DNA of 64,000 nt, taken from contig CAJPFJ010000007.1 in the NCBI GenBank assembly GCA_905339155.1, positions 30,936 through 94,935 of the forward strand, read 5' to 3'. The translations under genes were made by a program, and so were the position numbers. This document shows, one piece after another, positions 42,823 through 51,667 of the stretch. Source of the stretch: Methanosarcinales archaeon. Its GTDB lineage: Archaea > Halobacteriota > Methanosarcinia > Methanosarcinales > Methanoperedenaceae. The notes below the pieces were generated by a model. That model ran no database searches. It was not told the origin of the DNA and saw nothing but the letters and a program-made list of their open reading frames with translations. Each line of letters begins with the position of its first letter. The first letter of the stretch is position 1.

Positions 42823-43701
42823 ATGGCCTGGCGCGATAATTTCTGGGGCGGCCACACCGCTTCAAAACCTATAAAAGTGGAAGGCGGCATCAAAGCTAAA
42901 AGCAAGCGAGGCAGCATCGGTGATACATGGTGGTCAAAGCGCTGGGTGGCGGTTCTTGAATCCTTCGGGTGGAGCAACAGGCTTGAGCGAGGACGAAGAT
43001 ATGCAAGGGGTGGGCAAGTTCTTGATTTTAAGCTAACGCCAGGAAAGGTCACAGCACGCGTGCAGGGTTCTGTTTCTAAACCGTATTCTGTCGTCATAGA
43101 GGTAAAGCCGCTTTCCGTCGAAGCGTGGACCAAAGCCACTGAAGAGATGGCCCAAAAGGCGATCTTTGCAGCAAAATTACTTGCTGGGGAAATGCCGCAG
43201 AATATCGAAGAGGCTTTTAAAGCAGTCGATGTGGGGCTGTTCCCCGAATCTTCTAAAGACATCAAAACCGACTGTTCATGTCCCGACAGCGCAAACCCAT
43301 GTAAGCACATCGCTGCTGTATATTACATTCTGGCCGAGGAGTTTGACCGTGATCCGTTCATGCTTTTTAACCTGAGGGGACGGACAAAAGAAGATATCAC
43401 TGTTTCACTTCGCAAAAAGCGCCTAGGGGATGAGAAACCAAAAGAACCACAGAAAGAGGCTGAAAAACCAAAGGATGTTCCTTTGTCAGCAGAGGGTTTC
43501 TGGGGCGGCGGGGAACTTGAATCATTCTCTGTCAATATATCACGCCCCGATGTGCCCGCCGCGGTCATAAAACGCCTGGGTACGCCGCAGTTCTGGGACC
43601 GCAAGGAAGATTTTAATAAGAAGATGGAAAAATACTACGAGGAGATAAGCAGGAAAGCGATTGAAACAGCTTATGGGGAGATAGGGAAGAAGAAGAAATG
43701 A
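42823..43701 (+). CDS. SWIM zinc-finger protein
   Basis: A 292-residue protein with the SWIM motif DCSCPDSANPCKHI near 150, giving C-x-C-x(n)-C-x-H zinc ligands. N-terminal MAWRDNFWGGHTASKPI and WWSKRWVAVLESFGW are typical of the partner of SNF2 helicases in bacteria and archaea. The tail is charged and Lys-rich (KEPQKEAEKPKDVP). Operon with the helicase gene upstream; a DNA- or protein-binding adaptor is likely. Confidence 0.85.
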   Translation: MAWRDNFWGGHTASKPIKVEGGIKAKSKRGSIGDTWWSKRWVAVLESFGWSNRLERGRRYARGGQVLDFKLTPGKVTARVQGSVSKPYSVVIEVKPLSVEAWTKATEEMAQKAIFAAKLLAGEMPQNIEEAFKAVDVGLFPESSKDIKTDCSCPDSANPCKHIAAVYYILAEEFDRDPFMLFNLRGRTKEDITVSLRKKRLGDEKPKEPQKEAEKPKDVPLSAEGFWGGGELESFSVNISRPDVPAAVIKRLGTPQFWDRKEDFNKKMEKYYEEISRKAIETAYGEIGKKKK

Positions 43702-43704
43702 AGG

Positions 43705-44517
43705 ATGAAGAATATGAAAAACATATCAAAAAAGAATTTGGTTTTCATTGCACTGCTGGCAGTTTTTGCAATAGTCGTACTTGCATGGTTTACGCCTCTG
43801 CAACGAACCGCGGGGGTACATATTGTTAGCGATGTTGGTATTTCGCAGGGAGCGGAAGAAAACAATTCAGAAATAGAAGGCATAAAAGTGCATGGAACAT
43901 TCTGGAATGAAGGGGATATAATTGCCAAAAATCTGACTGCAACGGTAATATTTACGGACGCTGCCCACAATAAAGTTGTCAGGAAAAAAGTCCCTGTGGG
44001 AGGCGATCTACCTGCGAACAAAGGGCAAATTATGGAATTTTATTCAGAGTATTTAAGGGAGAGGACTCTACCGAAAACAGTGGTGAACGTAACGATCCGG
44101 TTCGATTGGATGGAAAACGGACAATTAAAAACAACTGAAACATTTTTATCGGGCGATGAGTTGGATTTCGGGAATAATAACACTGGCAAATTTAATTACG
44201 GCAATGCCATTGTTGAGAGTATTGAAATAATGGTTCTTGAATCATTTCCTGTGCAAATAAAAGCCAATGCCAGAGGCTATCTGCCTGATGGCTGCACCAG
44301 GATAGACGAAATCACGACAGAACAAAAGGATAACACTTTTTTCGTCCGAATTAATACAGTTCGACCTGCGGATACATTTTGCACAGAGGTTATTGTACCT
44401 TTCCAGGAATTGATTTCCATCGATGTTGATGGACTGAAAAAGGGAATATACATAGTTGATGTCAATGGTATAAATGGAACATTTGAATTGGTGACAGATA
44501 ATATCATCCGGGAATGA
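43705..44517 (+). CDS. Uncharacterised exported protein with N-terminal membrane anchor
   Basis: 270 residues: a membrane helix near 12-30 (LVFIALLAVFAIVVLAWF), then an extracellular beta-rich region with CARDB-like pattern (GTFWNEGDIIAKNLTATVIF) and a C-terminal module of about 100 residues (SFPVQIKANARGYLPDGCT) seen in bacterial exported proteins. Two cysteines may form a disulfide. It starts 4 nt after the SWIM gene stop, so it may be read with it, though a link to DNA remodelling is not apparent. Confidence 0.6.
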   Translation: MKNMKNISKKNLVFIALLAVFAIVVLAWFTPLQRTAGVHIVSDVGISQGAEENNSEIEGIKVHGTFWNEGDIIAKNLTATVIFTDAAHNKVVRKKVPVGGDLPANKGQIMEFYSEYLRERTLPKTVVNVTIRFDWMENGQLKTTETFLSGDELDFGNNNTGKFNYGNAIVESIEIMVLESFPVQIKANARGYLPDGCTRIDEITTEQKDNTFFVRINTVRPADTFCTEVIVPFQELISIDVDGLKKGIYIVDVNGINGTFELVTDNIIRE

Positions 44518-44543
44518 AAATCATGCGCAGAATAAAACATTCT

Positions 44544-45002
44544 TTATTGGATAAAGTATTTTCTCGTGAGGACAACTGGCAACATTGCTATAATCAGTAG
44601 ACCAGTGTTAAAAACAGCATTGAAATAGACTTTGTGGAAAATGGAAATAGATGTATCCAAAACAAACCATACAAGCATTCCCACGAACATACAATTCCAT
44701 GCCCATTTCTCTTTATTACGGAAAGAATAGTGGGCGATGAAAGTCATGAAAACTCCCCACCCTGCCATAGTTGCGCCTAAAACACCATAAATCCATTGCT
44801 GAAAACCCTTTGCGTTGTCCTCTACAGTGTTAGGACCCCAGAAAACAGGATCAATCTGCCTATTGAACATATCAAACAGCGGAGTTCCACTCAAGAGTAC
44901 TATCATGATTCCAGATACTGAAATGACCACGCCGACAACCAACAGCCATCTTTGCCAGAATGAAAAATTATTGTTTATGCGTCTTCCATCTTCGCTCATC
45001 AA
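44544..45002 (-). CDS. Four-helix membrane protein, 152 residues
   Basis: Four hydrophobic segments (about 15-35, 68-88, 99-116, 129-146) and a short hydrophilic N-terminus (MSEDGRRINNNF). The overall pattern is of small DoxX/DUF-type proteins but I do not recognise a named family. It converges on the exported-protein gene after 27 nt and has no coupled neighbour. An upstream ATG shift of one codon is possible. Confidence 0.5.
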   Translation of the reverse strand: MMSEDGRRINNNFSFWQRWLLVVGVVISVSGIMIVLLSGTPLFDMFNRQIDPVFWGPNTVEDNAKGFQQWIYGVLGATMAGWGVFMTFIAHYSFRNKEKWAWNCMFVGMLVWFVLDTSISIFHKVYFNAVFNTGLLIIAMLPVVLTRKYFIQ

Positions 45003-45579
45003 TCCTGATATCGCATATACTTTAGTTTGTCAAATATCTTATAAATTCCCATCTGGCATGTTGTTGCTGCCAGGGGGAAGTAGACAATAGCTATAATTGT
45101 ATACAAATATTATCCATAAAGAGGAAGGGTACTGGCGATATATTATTAATAATCTGTGAATAAAAATAACAAGTGAATATTTGGTTTGCCTTTAATTTAC
45201 AGGGCTTGGTGGCCAATGTTATATCCATTTATGATTATAATATTAATTATGAGATTCCCTCCCTGAGACCGTAAGGTTTTTAAAGGGATATATCTAATTA
45301 TAGGATAAGTTTGCATAGATAAATAAATAATACATCAATGCGAACATCATCCAGCGGAAAGTAATTAGAATTAGATATTTCAAAATCATACAGGGGTCAC
45401 AGATGCCAATTGTGACCTGATAGATCAATGTTATTGTCATTTACGGTTTGGGTTATAAGATAAAGTCAAAGGGTCCGGGACTAATACGGTACTTTAGTTC
45501 AGGAAAGGTACTTTCAAAAATAGCATAAGCTCAAACTAATGAGATCTTTTTCTAATACTTTTCAAAGGGAGGGTACATT
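45003..45579. other. 577-nt intergenic region upstream of dnaG
   Basis: Mostly AT-rich with a possible promoter and one clear hairpin at 45395-45417 (GGTCACA, 9-nt loop, TGTGACC). No coding frame with protein-like sequence. It is long for this dense window and may hold an unannotated RNA; nothing else is recognisable. Confidence 0.4.
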
Positions 45580-46959
45580 ATGCAAAATTCAGATACAACA
45601 AAATATATCATTCATGCAACAATAAAAGCAGACGGAGTAATAGAACGCCCGGATGTTGTCGGAGCAATATTCGGACAAACTGAAGGGTTGATCGGTGCGG
45701 ACCTTGACCTGCGGGAACTGCAAAAGAGCGGCAGAATCGGAAGGCTTGAGGTCAACATAAAGTCAAGCATGGGTAAATCGGCAGGAACTATAGATATCCC
45801 TTCAAGTCTTGACAAAGTTGAGACGGCAGTCCTTGCAGCAAGCCTTGAAACCATTGACCGGATCGGCCCTTGCATTTCCAATATCAGCATCGTGAAAATA
45901 GAAGATGTGAGAAGCTCGAAACGAAAACAGATAGTGGACAGGGCAAAACAAGTCCTTACAGCCATGTTCGATGAAATGCTTCCGGAAAGCCAGGAGATCA
46001 TCGATGAGGTAAGGCAATCAGTAAGGATAGAGGAAATGACCACATACGGGAAAGATAATATCCCCATGGGCCCGAATGTGCTTGATTCAGATGCCATTAT
46101 CGTTGTTGAGGGGCGGGCAGATGTCCTGAACCTTCTGCGATACGGCATCAAGAACGCAATAGCTGTTGGCGGTACCAATGTGCCGCAGGCTGTTGCAGAC
46201 CTGTGCAAGAAGAAGACCGTTACAGCCTTTACAGACGGCGACAGGGGCGGAGAATTGATTATCAAGGAATTGCTCCAGGTCGCAGATGTGGATTTCATTG
46301 CACGTGCCCCTGACGGGAAAGGCGTTGAGGAACTTGTCCAGAAAGAAGTTGTAAAATCATTAAGGCAGAAAATACCTGTTGAGAATGCATTGGATTATTA
46401 CCAGGTCAACAAGAAGAGAAGAATAGCGATACTTGCAGCAACAAAGAAGAAAGCCGGAAGAGGCGAACCTCTACTTCCGGAAGAAATAGAAACAAAAACT
46501 GTGAGGGAAGGACCTGCAGAAAATGAGCCGGTCGCAGAACCAGAAAGACCAAGGGCAAGAGTTGAACCAAGGGCAGAACATAGATTTGAATCCAGGGCGG
46601 AAACAAGAACTGAACCCAGAGCAGAATCCAGATTTGAACCCAGGGAAGAACCAAAATACGAAAAAGAATTAAAGGAAAGTCCTTTCCAGGAACATATAAC
46701 CGATTTGAGCGGCACCCTTAGCGCTCGCTTCTTAGATGAAAATAACAATACAATCAATGAAGTGCCGGTTCGTGATCTTGCAACAGCATTGAAAGAAGCA
46801 AATGGCAATATTAAATGCGTAGTCTTTGATGGCGTTATAACCCAGCGTATTGTCGATATTGCATCTGAGAAAGGTATTGAGAACCTGGTAGGCGCAAAAA
46901 TGGGAAATATCGTGAAAAGCCCGGCATCGATCCATATCGAAACATCAAACCTGCTATAG
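45580..46959 (+). CDS. dnaG: Archaeal DnaG-type primase (TOPRIM, exosome-associated)
   Basis: 459 residues. TOPRIM motifs [12 protein letters not shown] near 167 and TDGDRGG near 213 with the catalytic Glu and D-x-D. Sequence up to residue 295 matches archaeal DnaG, followed by a low-complexity EPRAE/ESRAE-like segment (about 310-370) and a C-terminal domain ending [10 protein letters not shown]. The archaeal protein is part of the RNA exosome rather than replication alone. A strong AAGGGAGGG SD precedes the start. Gene neighbour CobT starts 7 nt after the stop. Confidence 0.92.
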   Translation: MQNSDTTKYIIHATIKADGVIERPDVVGAIFGQTEGLIGADLDLRELQKSGRIGRLEVNIKSSMGKSAGTIDIPSSLDKVETAVLAASLETIDRIGPCISNISIVKIEDVRSSKRKQIVDRAKQVLTAMFDEMLPESQEIIDEVRQSVRIEEMTTYGKDNIPMGPNVLDSDAIIVVEGRADVLNLLRYGIKNAIAVGGTNVPQAVADLCKKKTVTAFTDGDRGGELIIKELLQVADVDFIARAPDGKGVEELVQKEVVKSLRQKIPVENALDYYQVNKKRRIAILAATKKKAGRGEPLLPEEIETKTVREGPAENEPVAEPERPRARVEPRAEHRFESRAETRTEPRAESRFEPREEPKYEKELKESPFQEHITDLSGTLSARFLDENNNTINEVPVRDLATALKEANGNIKCVVFDGVITQRIVDIASEKGIENLVGAKMGNIVKSPASIHIETSNLL

Positions 46960-46966
46960 GAAAAAG

Positions 46967-47992
46967 ATGTGGGTTAAGCCCAGGCCGGATTTTAGCCCGG
47001 AAAAACCCCTGTTCGTTTGCATACTTGCAAATACGGACACGGCTAAAATCCCCCATATTTCTGCAGCAGGAAAATCTCCGGAACTCACCGATTTTACTCC
47101 TGCTGCAGATGCAGAACTTGTGGAAACGGGTTATGCCATGAGCATAAATGAACCGGCAATGACGCCATCAGGAGCTCCTTCTCCCGCAGTTTTGACAAGA
47201 GCTTCAATGCTGCTTACAGAAATTCCCTGTATTTTTATTAACTCAGGACTTCGCGTCCCTCCAATGATACCGACCTTAGACCTGAATGCCCATCCTGGCG
47301 GTGATATCCGAAAAGGTCATGCAGTTATTGATGCGTTTGAAATTTACAATAAATCAAAGTCACTTGGTGAAAAGCTCGGAAAACTCTCGGATTTTGTGAT
47401 AATTGGTGAAAGCGTGCCAGGCGGGACAACTACTGCAATGGGCGTGCTCAAGGCTCTTGGATATGACGGTAAAGTCTCATCCAGCTTCCCGAAAAACCCC
47501 CTGGGAATAAAGAATAAAGCTGTAGAAGAAGCGATGAAATATTCAGGAATATCCTTTGGAAGCTTAAGGAACAGCCCGCTTAAAGCTATTGAAAGTCTTG
47601 GCGACCCGATGATGGCAGCAGCAGCAGGACTTGTTGACGGGCTCAATAAAAAGACTATGCTTGCCGGGGGGACACAGATGGTATCTGTCCTGGGCGTCAT
47701 CAAACATCTTGGTCTTGTGCGTGATGTTTCCATCGCAACTACGCGATATGTTGCTGATGATAAAAGCGCAAATTTTCGGGAAATGACCGAAATCCTGGGT
47801 TACGAGGCTTTTGCTGCTGATCCCGGTTTTGGAAATTCACGGAGAAAAGGCCTTCGTATGTATGAAGATGGCGATGTAAAGGAAGGAGTAGGCGCGGGGG
47901 GCGCCATGTTCGCAGCGGCAATGATGGGTTTTTCCCGGAAGGAATTCAGGGAAAAAACAGAAGAAGTGTGCGATAGTATTTTTGGAATTTGA
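46967..47992 (+). CDS. cobT: Nicotinate-nucleotide:dimethylbenzimidazole phosphoribosyltransferase-like (archaeal CobT/UPF0284)
   Basis: A 341-residue protein of the CobT superfamily with the archaeal variant sequence (GAPSPAVLTRASMLL, LDLNAHPGGDIRKGHA, GESVPGGTTTAMGVL). It would activate the lower-ligand base for cobamide synthesis, consistent with the corrinoid dependence of methanogenesis-type metabolism and of the B12-radical SAM protein here. The C-terminal ends VGAGGAMFAAAMMGF. Cotranscribed with dnaG. Confidence 0.88.
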   Translation: MWVKPRPDFSPEKPLFVCILANTDTAKIPHISAAGKSPELTDFTPAADAELVETGYAMSINEPAMTPSGAPSPAVLTRASMLLTEIPCIFINSGLRVPPMIPTLDLNAHPGGDIRKGHAVIDAFEIYNKSKSLGEKLGKLSDFVIIGESVPGGTTTAMGVLKALGYDGKVSSSFPKNPLGIKNKAVEEAMKYSGISFGSLRNSPLKAIESLGDPMMAAAAGLVDGLNKKTMLAGGTQMVSVLGVIKHLGLVRDVSIATTRYVADDKSANFREMTEILGYEAFAADPGFGNSRRKGLRMYEDGDVKEGVGAGGAMFAAAMMGFSRKEFREKTEEVCDSIFGI

Positions 47993-48013
47993 ATTTATAT
48001 TATATATAATTAT

Positions 48014-48385
48014 TTATTTCATTATTTCTATATCAATATTAGCTGCTATTTTCTTCATTTTATTATACCAGTCATCGATGTTTCCTTCTACCATCTCTTT
48101 TAGCTTTATGGGTTCAAGCGCTTTATATTCATAGTAATACCCGCCTTCTGTGATGGTTTTTGTCTCGCGGTGAACAAGACCACTGGTCATCAGGTTTTGT
48201 AACGACCTGTAAGCAGTGCTTCGCTCACGGGTAAGGATTTCACCCAGGCTTTCTGCTGTCATGGGGCCTTTTGCCACAAGTACTTTATAAGCATCTATAT
48301 CGATGTTCTTAAGACCGAGGATACACTTTGCGATATCGTCACATTTGAAATTTCCCCGGATCATTTCCGGAATTGATCTTGGCAT
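48014..48385 (-). CDS. Winged-helix (TrmB-like) transcriptional regulator
   Basis: I place the start at 48385 (MPRSIPEMIRGN), since upstream codons read as unlikely protein; this gives 123 residues. The HTH is LKNIDIDAYKVLVAKGPM-TAESLGEILTRERSTAYRSLQNL, typical of TrmB regulators, without their large sugar-binding part. The C-terminus is a helical dimerisation tail (EGNIDDWYNKMKKIAANIDIE). Cysteines in FKCDDIAKCIL might sense redox state or metals. It is divergent from the ferredoxin gene. Confidence 0.75.
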   Translation of the reverse strand: MPRSIPEMIRGNFKCDDIAKCILGLKNIDIDAYKVLVAKGPMTAESLGEILTRERSTAYRSLQNLMTSGLVHRETKTITEGGYYYEYKALEPIKLKEMVEGNIDDWYNKMKKIAANIDIEIMK

Positions 48386-48452
48386 AATAATCCTGTGTTT
48401 TGCACAATTTGTACAAAACCTATCTATACATTTAAGTTTAAATAGCTTATGA

Positions 48453-48635
48453 ATGGAAACCGCAGGTTTTATTATTGTTCTTGGATGTAAGAAATGTGGA
48501 AAGTGCGATGGGGTGTGCGAAACCGGGGCTTTGACGCATGTGGATGGCATTGCCATGGTAGATCATGAAAAATGCAATTTGTGTATGCAATGCGTTAAAG
48601 TATGCCCGAATAAAGCACTTGTGTATCTTGATTGA
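48453..48635 (+). CDS. 2[4Fe-4S] ferredoxin
   Basis: 60 residues with two classical clusters: CKKCGKCDGVC (C12, C15, C18, C22) and CNLCMQCVKVCP. N-terminal METAGFIIVLGCKK is short. Low-potential electron carrier for pyruvate or acyl-CoA chemistry; a possible donor for the dehydratase or the old-yellow enzyme. TATA-like TTTAAAT about 20 nt before the ATG suggests a leaderless transcript. Confidence 0.92.
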   Translation: METAGFIIVLGCKKCGKCDGVCETGALTHVDGIAMVDHEKCNLCMQCVKVCPNKALVYLD

Positions 48636-48724
48636 AGAAACAATAATAAATTATTGACATTACCATAATTATATATTACATTACCTCCATTATAATAATC
48701 GCGCTAACAGCGTGAGGTGAATAT

Positions 48725-49228
48725 ATGGAACCAGTAAACGCAGTCGTAGGAATTATACAATTGGTTATTGCCATTATCCTTGCAGTCGTTGCATTGTATA
48801 TTGGTTTTTCCGTATTAGGAAAGATAACTAAAGGAATTGACGAAGAAAAGGAGATCGCCAAAGGTAATACTGCGGTAGGAATCCTTGTCGCATCAGTATT
48901 CATTGCGATCGGAATAGTTGTCCAGTCAGGAGTTTCAGGTATTTCAGTGGGAATTTCACAGGCTATCAAAGCTGGTCTGCTTTCCTCTTTAGGTATAACG
49001 ATAATTGTTGTAAGCATTGTTCAACTTATACTTGGCATAGTGCTTGCAATAGTAGCAATATATCTTGCATTGAATATTCTCGATAAACTGACCAAGGGAA
49101 TCGATGAATTCGCAGAACTCAAGAAAGGAAATGTTGCAGTAGCACTTGAAATGGCAGGTGTAATAATCACAGTTGCGATAATTATCCAGTCGGGAGTAAT
49201 GGGTATAACAGCAGCATTGATCGGATAA
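48725..49228 (+). CDS. DUF350-type membrane protein with internal duplication
   Basis: 167 residues made of two similar halves, each with two long hydrophobic helices and the string K-G-I-D-E: ITKGIDEEKEIAKGNTAVG in the first and LTKGIDEFAELKKGNVAVA in the second. This is the DUF350 pattern. Function unknown; the family is common in archaea and bacteria as small integral proteins. GAGGTGA SD before the start. Confidence 0.82.
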   Translation: MEPVNAVVGIIQLVIAIILAVVALYIGFSVLGKITKGIDEEKEIAKGNTAVGILVASVFIAIGIVVQSGVSGISVGISQAIKAGLLSSLGITIIVVSIVQLILGIVLAIVAIYLALNILDKLTKGIDEFAELKKGNVAVALEMAGVIITVAIIIQSGVMGITAALIG

Positions 49229-49232
49229 TTCC

Positions 49233-49259
49233 TTTTTTTTTATTTTTTTATTTTATTTT
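49233..49259 (+). terminator. Oligo-T termination region
   Basis: Three T-runs (8, 7 and 4 with interruptions) directly after the DUF350 stop. Archaeal RNA polymerase terminates at such U-tracts without a hairpin. Confidence 0.6.
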
Positions 49260-49412
49260 CTGCAAAGATTCTACTGTGCAGATCAGACTAAGAACATTAT
49301 CATGAGTCAATGCTTTGCCTTTCCATCAGAGCCCCTTGGTTTACATGATGATCGTAGAGATTCCTCTCTCCAAAACAGAAAGCTAAATTAGTTTGAAATT
49401 ATATTAACTCAC

Positions 49413-50264
49413 ATGTCGCATACAAAGGACCTTCAAATCGTAGCAATGATCATTATTTTAACGGTATTATTCGTATTGCTCCCTCCTCTAAATACGAGCC
49501 CTGTCAGAACAATTCTGGCGATCCCAATGGTATTATTTTTGCCTGGTTATGCCCTGATCGCAGCACTTTTCCCGAAGAAAAACGATCTTGATGGCCTGGA
49601 AAGGCTTGCATTGAGCTTTGGATTAAGTATTGCAGTTGTTCCATTAATTGGTCTTGGATTGAATTTTACTCCTTTTGGAATAAGACTTGTCCCGATCCTT
49701 GTCTCCCTTTCAGTTTTTACTCTGGCAATGTTACTGATAGCTTATCTTAAAAGATCGCAGATGCCTGAAGAAGAGAGATTTGAGGTTCCATTTTCATACA
49801 TGTATTCTTCTTTAAAAAGTGATATCTTCAGTTCAAAGCAAGGGGCAGATAGAATCCTTACTACAATCTTGATCTTATCAATTGTCGCCTCAATAATTAT
49901 GTTGATATATGTAATTGCCACACCTAAGCAGGGTGAAAAATTTACGGAATTCTATATTCTTGGGGATGATGGAATGGCGCAAGGCTACCACACACAGCTG
50001 GAAGCTGGAAATACCAGCAGCGTGATCGTTGGTGTTACAAACCAGGAACATGTACTAACGAACTATACATTAAACATATTACTTGAGAACGATACTCTGA
50101 ATACAATGCAGGTTCAACTTAGGGATAACTCTACATGGGTGGAAAAGGTTTTATTTACTCCTGAAAAGACTGGCGATAACCTTAAACTTGAATTCTTGCT
50201 ATATAAGGATGGAAATATTACCGCACCTTACAGAGATCTTCATCTATGGGTGAACGTGTCATGA
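49413..50264 (+). CDS. DUF1616 membrane protein
   Basis: 283 residues. Four helices in the first 110 residues (hydrophobic from about 10-30 and PVRTILAIPMVLFLPGYALIAALFP) carry the DUF1616 signature, including the conserved FLPGY and GLERLALSFGLS. A membrane helix near 150 and an extracytoplasmic beta domain with N-glycosylation-like sites (NYTLNILLEND) follow. Function unknown; the family is found in archaeal surface or glycan loci. Confidence 0.82.
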   Translation: MSHTKDLQIVAMIIILTVLFVLLPPLNTSPVRTILAIPMVLFLPGYALIAALFPKKNDLDGLERLALSFGLSIAVVPLIGLGLNFTPFGIRLVPILVSLSVFTLAMLLIAYLKRSQMPEEERFEVPFSYMYSSLKSDIFSSKQGADRILTTILILSIVASIIMLIYVIATPKQGEKFTEFYILGDDGMAQGYHTQLEAGNTSSVIVGVTNQEHVLTNYTLNILLENDTLNTMQVQLRDNSTWVEKVLFTPEKTGDNLKLEFLLYKDGNITAPYRDLHLWVNVS

Positions 50265-50366
50265 AAAAAAATGAGGTTCCTTCAGTAACCACACCAACCA
50301 ATTAGATGGTAACTCCCACTTAAGTTGGGTAAATCGATTCATTAAAATTCAGCAACACGAATTGAA

Positions 50367-50396
50367 ACGGTCACAAATAACCGTAATCTTTTTTTA
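50367..50396 (+). terminator. Hairpin followed by T-tract
   Basis: ACGGT (50367-50371) pairs with ACCGT (50380-50384), followed by AATC and a run of seven to eight T. It lies about 100 nt after the DUF1616 stop. Confidence 0.4.
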
Positions 50397-50542
50397 TTAT
50401 GTCAGGCATTACACTATTGCCTATTGGGAATATTACATTTTCATTCATGTTTTTCACAGAATGTCTGAAATGTGACATCCCTTTTTATAGGCTAACTGGC
50501 GAAGTCAGGTATATAAAAGAATAGTTTAGAGGAGGTGAAAAA

Positions 50543-50680
50543 ATGGTCGGACTAGAAAGCTCAATGGATAATGCAGCGGCAGCAAAAAAAGTCAAAGCAA
50601 AAGAAGATCCTGCTGAGAAAAAGAGATTAGATGATTTTAATGCAAAACTGAGAGCTCGCAAGGCACCTGTGCCGAAATAA
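50543..50680 (+). CDS. Highly charged 45-residue protein
   Basis: MVGLESSMDNAAAAKKVK start, with a Lys/Ala/Asp/Glu-rich body and a KAPVPK tail. A perfect GGAGGTGA SD at 50531-50538 and a TATATAAAA box at 50511-50520 show it is expressed as a single small gene. No family recognised; unstructured, perhaps nucleic-acid or protein-binding. Confidence 0.6.
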   Translation: MVGLESSMDNAAAAKKVKAKEDPAEKKRLDDFNAKLRARKAPVPK

Positions 50681-50850
50681 AGAAGATAATTGCATAAACA
50701 TATCAATTCTTATATACCTGCAGACACCAGGACGATGCGTTTTGGACTTGCTCTTTGCATGTTGCTGGCGCATAATGGCACCTTATGTCTAAAGGTCATT
50801 TTTTTCATCAAATCCATAATCCTCATATAAACAAAAAAGGCAGGTTAAAA

Positions 50851-51597
50851 ATGAAATGGAGATTTATAGGGCTTGAAACGCATGACGCCTACCTCAACAT
50901 GGCTCTTGATGAAGCCGTATGCGAAGGCGTGAGAGTTGGTTCATCGCTGCCCACCATAAGGTTCTACAACTGGAAACCGAATGCTGTTTCCATAGGATAT
51001 TTCCAGGGTATAGAAGATGAGGTCAACCTAGATGTATGCAGGGAACTTGGAGTGGATTGCATAAGGCGCTGGACAGGCGGAGGGGCGGTTTATCACGATT
51101 TTGAAGGGGAGATAACATATAGCGTGATAGCGCCTGCAAACGTATTCCCTAAGAACATAATAGAGTCGTACAGGTTGATATGCGGCTGGCTTGTAAGCGG
51201 CCTTAAAAGCCTTGGAATTGAAGCTGAGTTCAGGCCGGTTAACGATATTCTTGTAAATGACAAAAAAATATCGGGAAGCGCCCAGACAAGGAGAGGAGGG
51301 ATATTACTTCAGCATGGCACCCTTCTCTACAGTCTTGACCTGAAAACAATGTTCAGTGTGCTTAATGTGAGCAAACAGAAAATTACAGATAAGATGATAA
51401 AGAGTGCTAAGGAGCGTGTCACCTGCGTTCAAATGCACTGCGATGCAGGAAAGATGGAGGTTTATGAAGCTCTGGTTTATGCTTTTACAGAAGGCAAGGA
51501 TTATGATTTCGGCACATGGAGTAAGGATGAACTGGCAAGAGCTAAGGAGCTTGCTGAGAAGAAATATAGGAGCGAGGAATGGATGTATATGAGGTAA
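50851..51597 (+). CDS. lplA: Lipoate-protein ligase A
   Basis: 248 residues starting MKWRFIGLETHDAY; an upstream in-frame ATG at 50785 is less likely because the family begins at this point. Key motif RRWTGGGAVYHD near 69 and the lysine loop NDILVNDKKISGSAQ near 130. It attaches lipoate (or octanoate-derived lipoyl-AMP) to the lipoyl Lys of E2. It sits 70 nt upstream of the E1 genes, so the modifying enzyme and target are probably made together. Confidence 0.9.
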   Translation: MKWRFIGLETHDAYLNMALDEAVCEGVRVGSSLPTIRFYNWKPNAVSIGYFQGIEDEVNLDVCRELGVDCIRRWTGGGAVYHDFEGEITYSVIAPANVFPKNIIESYRLICGWLVSGLKSLGIEAEFRPVNDILVNDKKISGSAQTRRGGILLQHGTLLYSLDLKTMFSVLNVSKQKITDKMIKSAKERVTCVQMHCDAGKMEVYEALVYAFTEGKDYDFGTWSKDELARAKELAEKKYRSEEWMYMR

Positions 51598-51667
51598 TTT
51601 TTATGAAATTTCAAAATTCAGTAAAGATTAAAAGGGTATAGAGCCAATTAATAATCAGGGTGTTAAG

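Noticed and set aside
48386..48556. N-terminal extension of the HTH regulator
   Set aside because: The 57 extra residues (His/Pro-rich) are unlike the family and overlap the divergent ferredoxin gene and both promoters.
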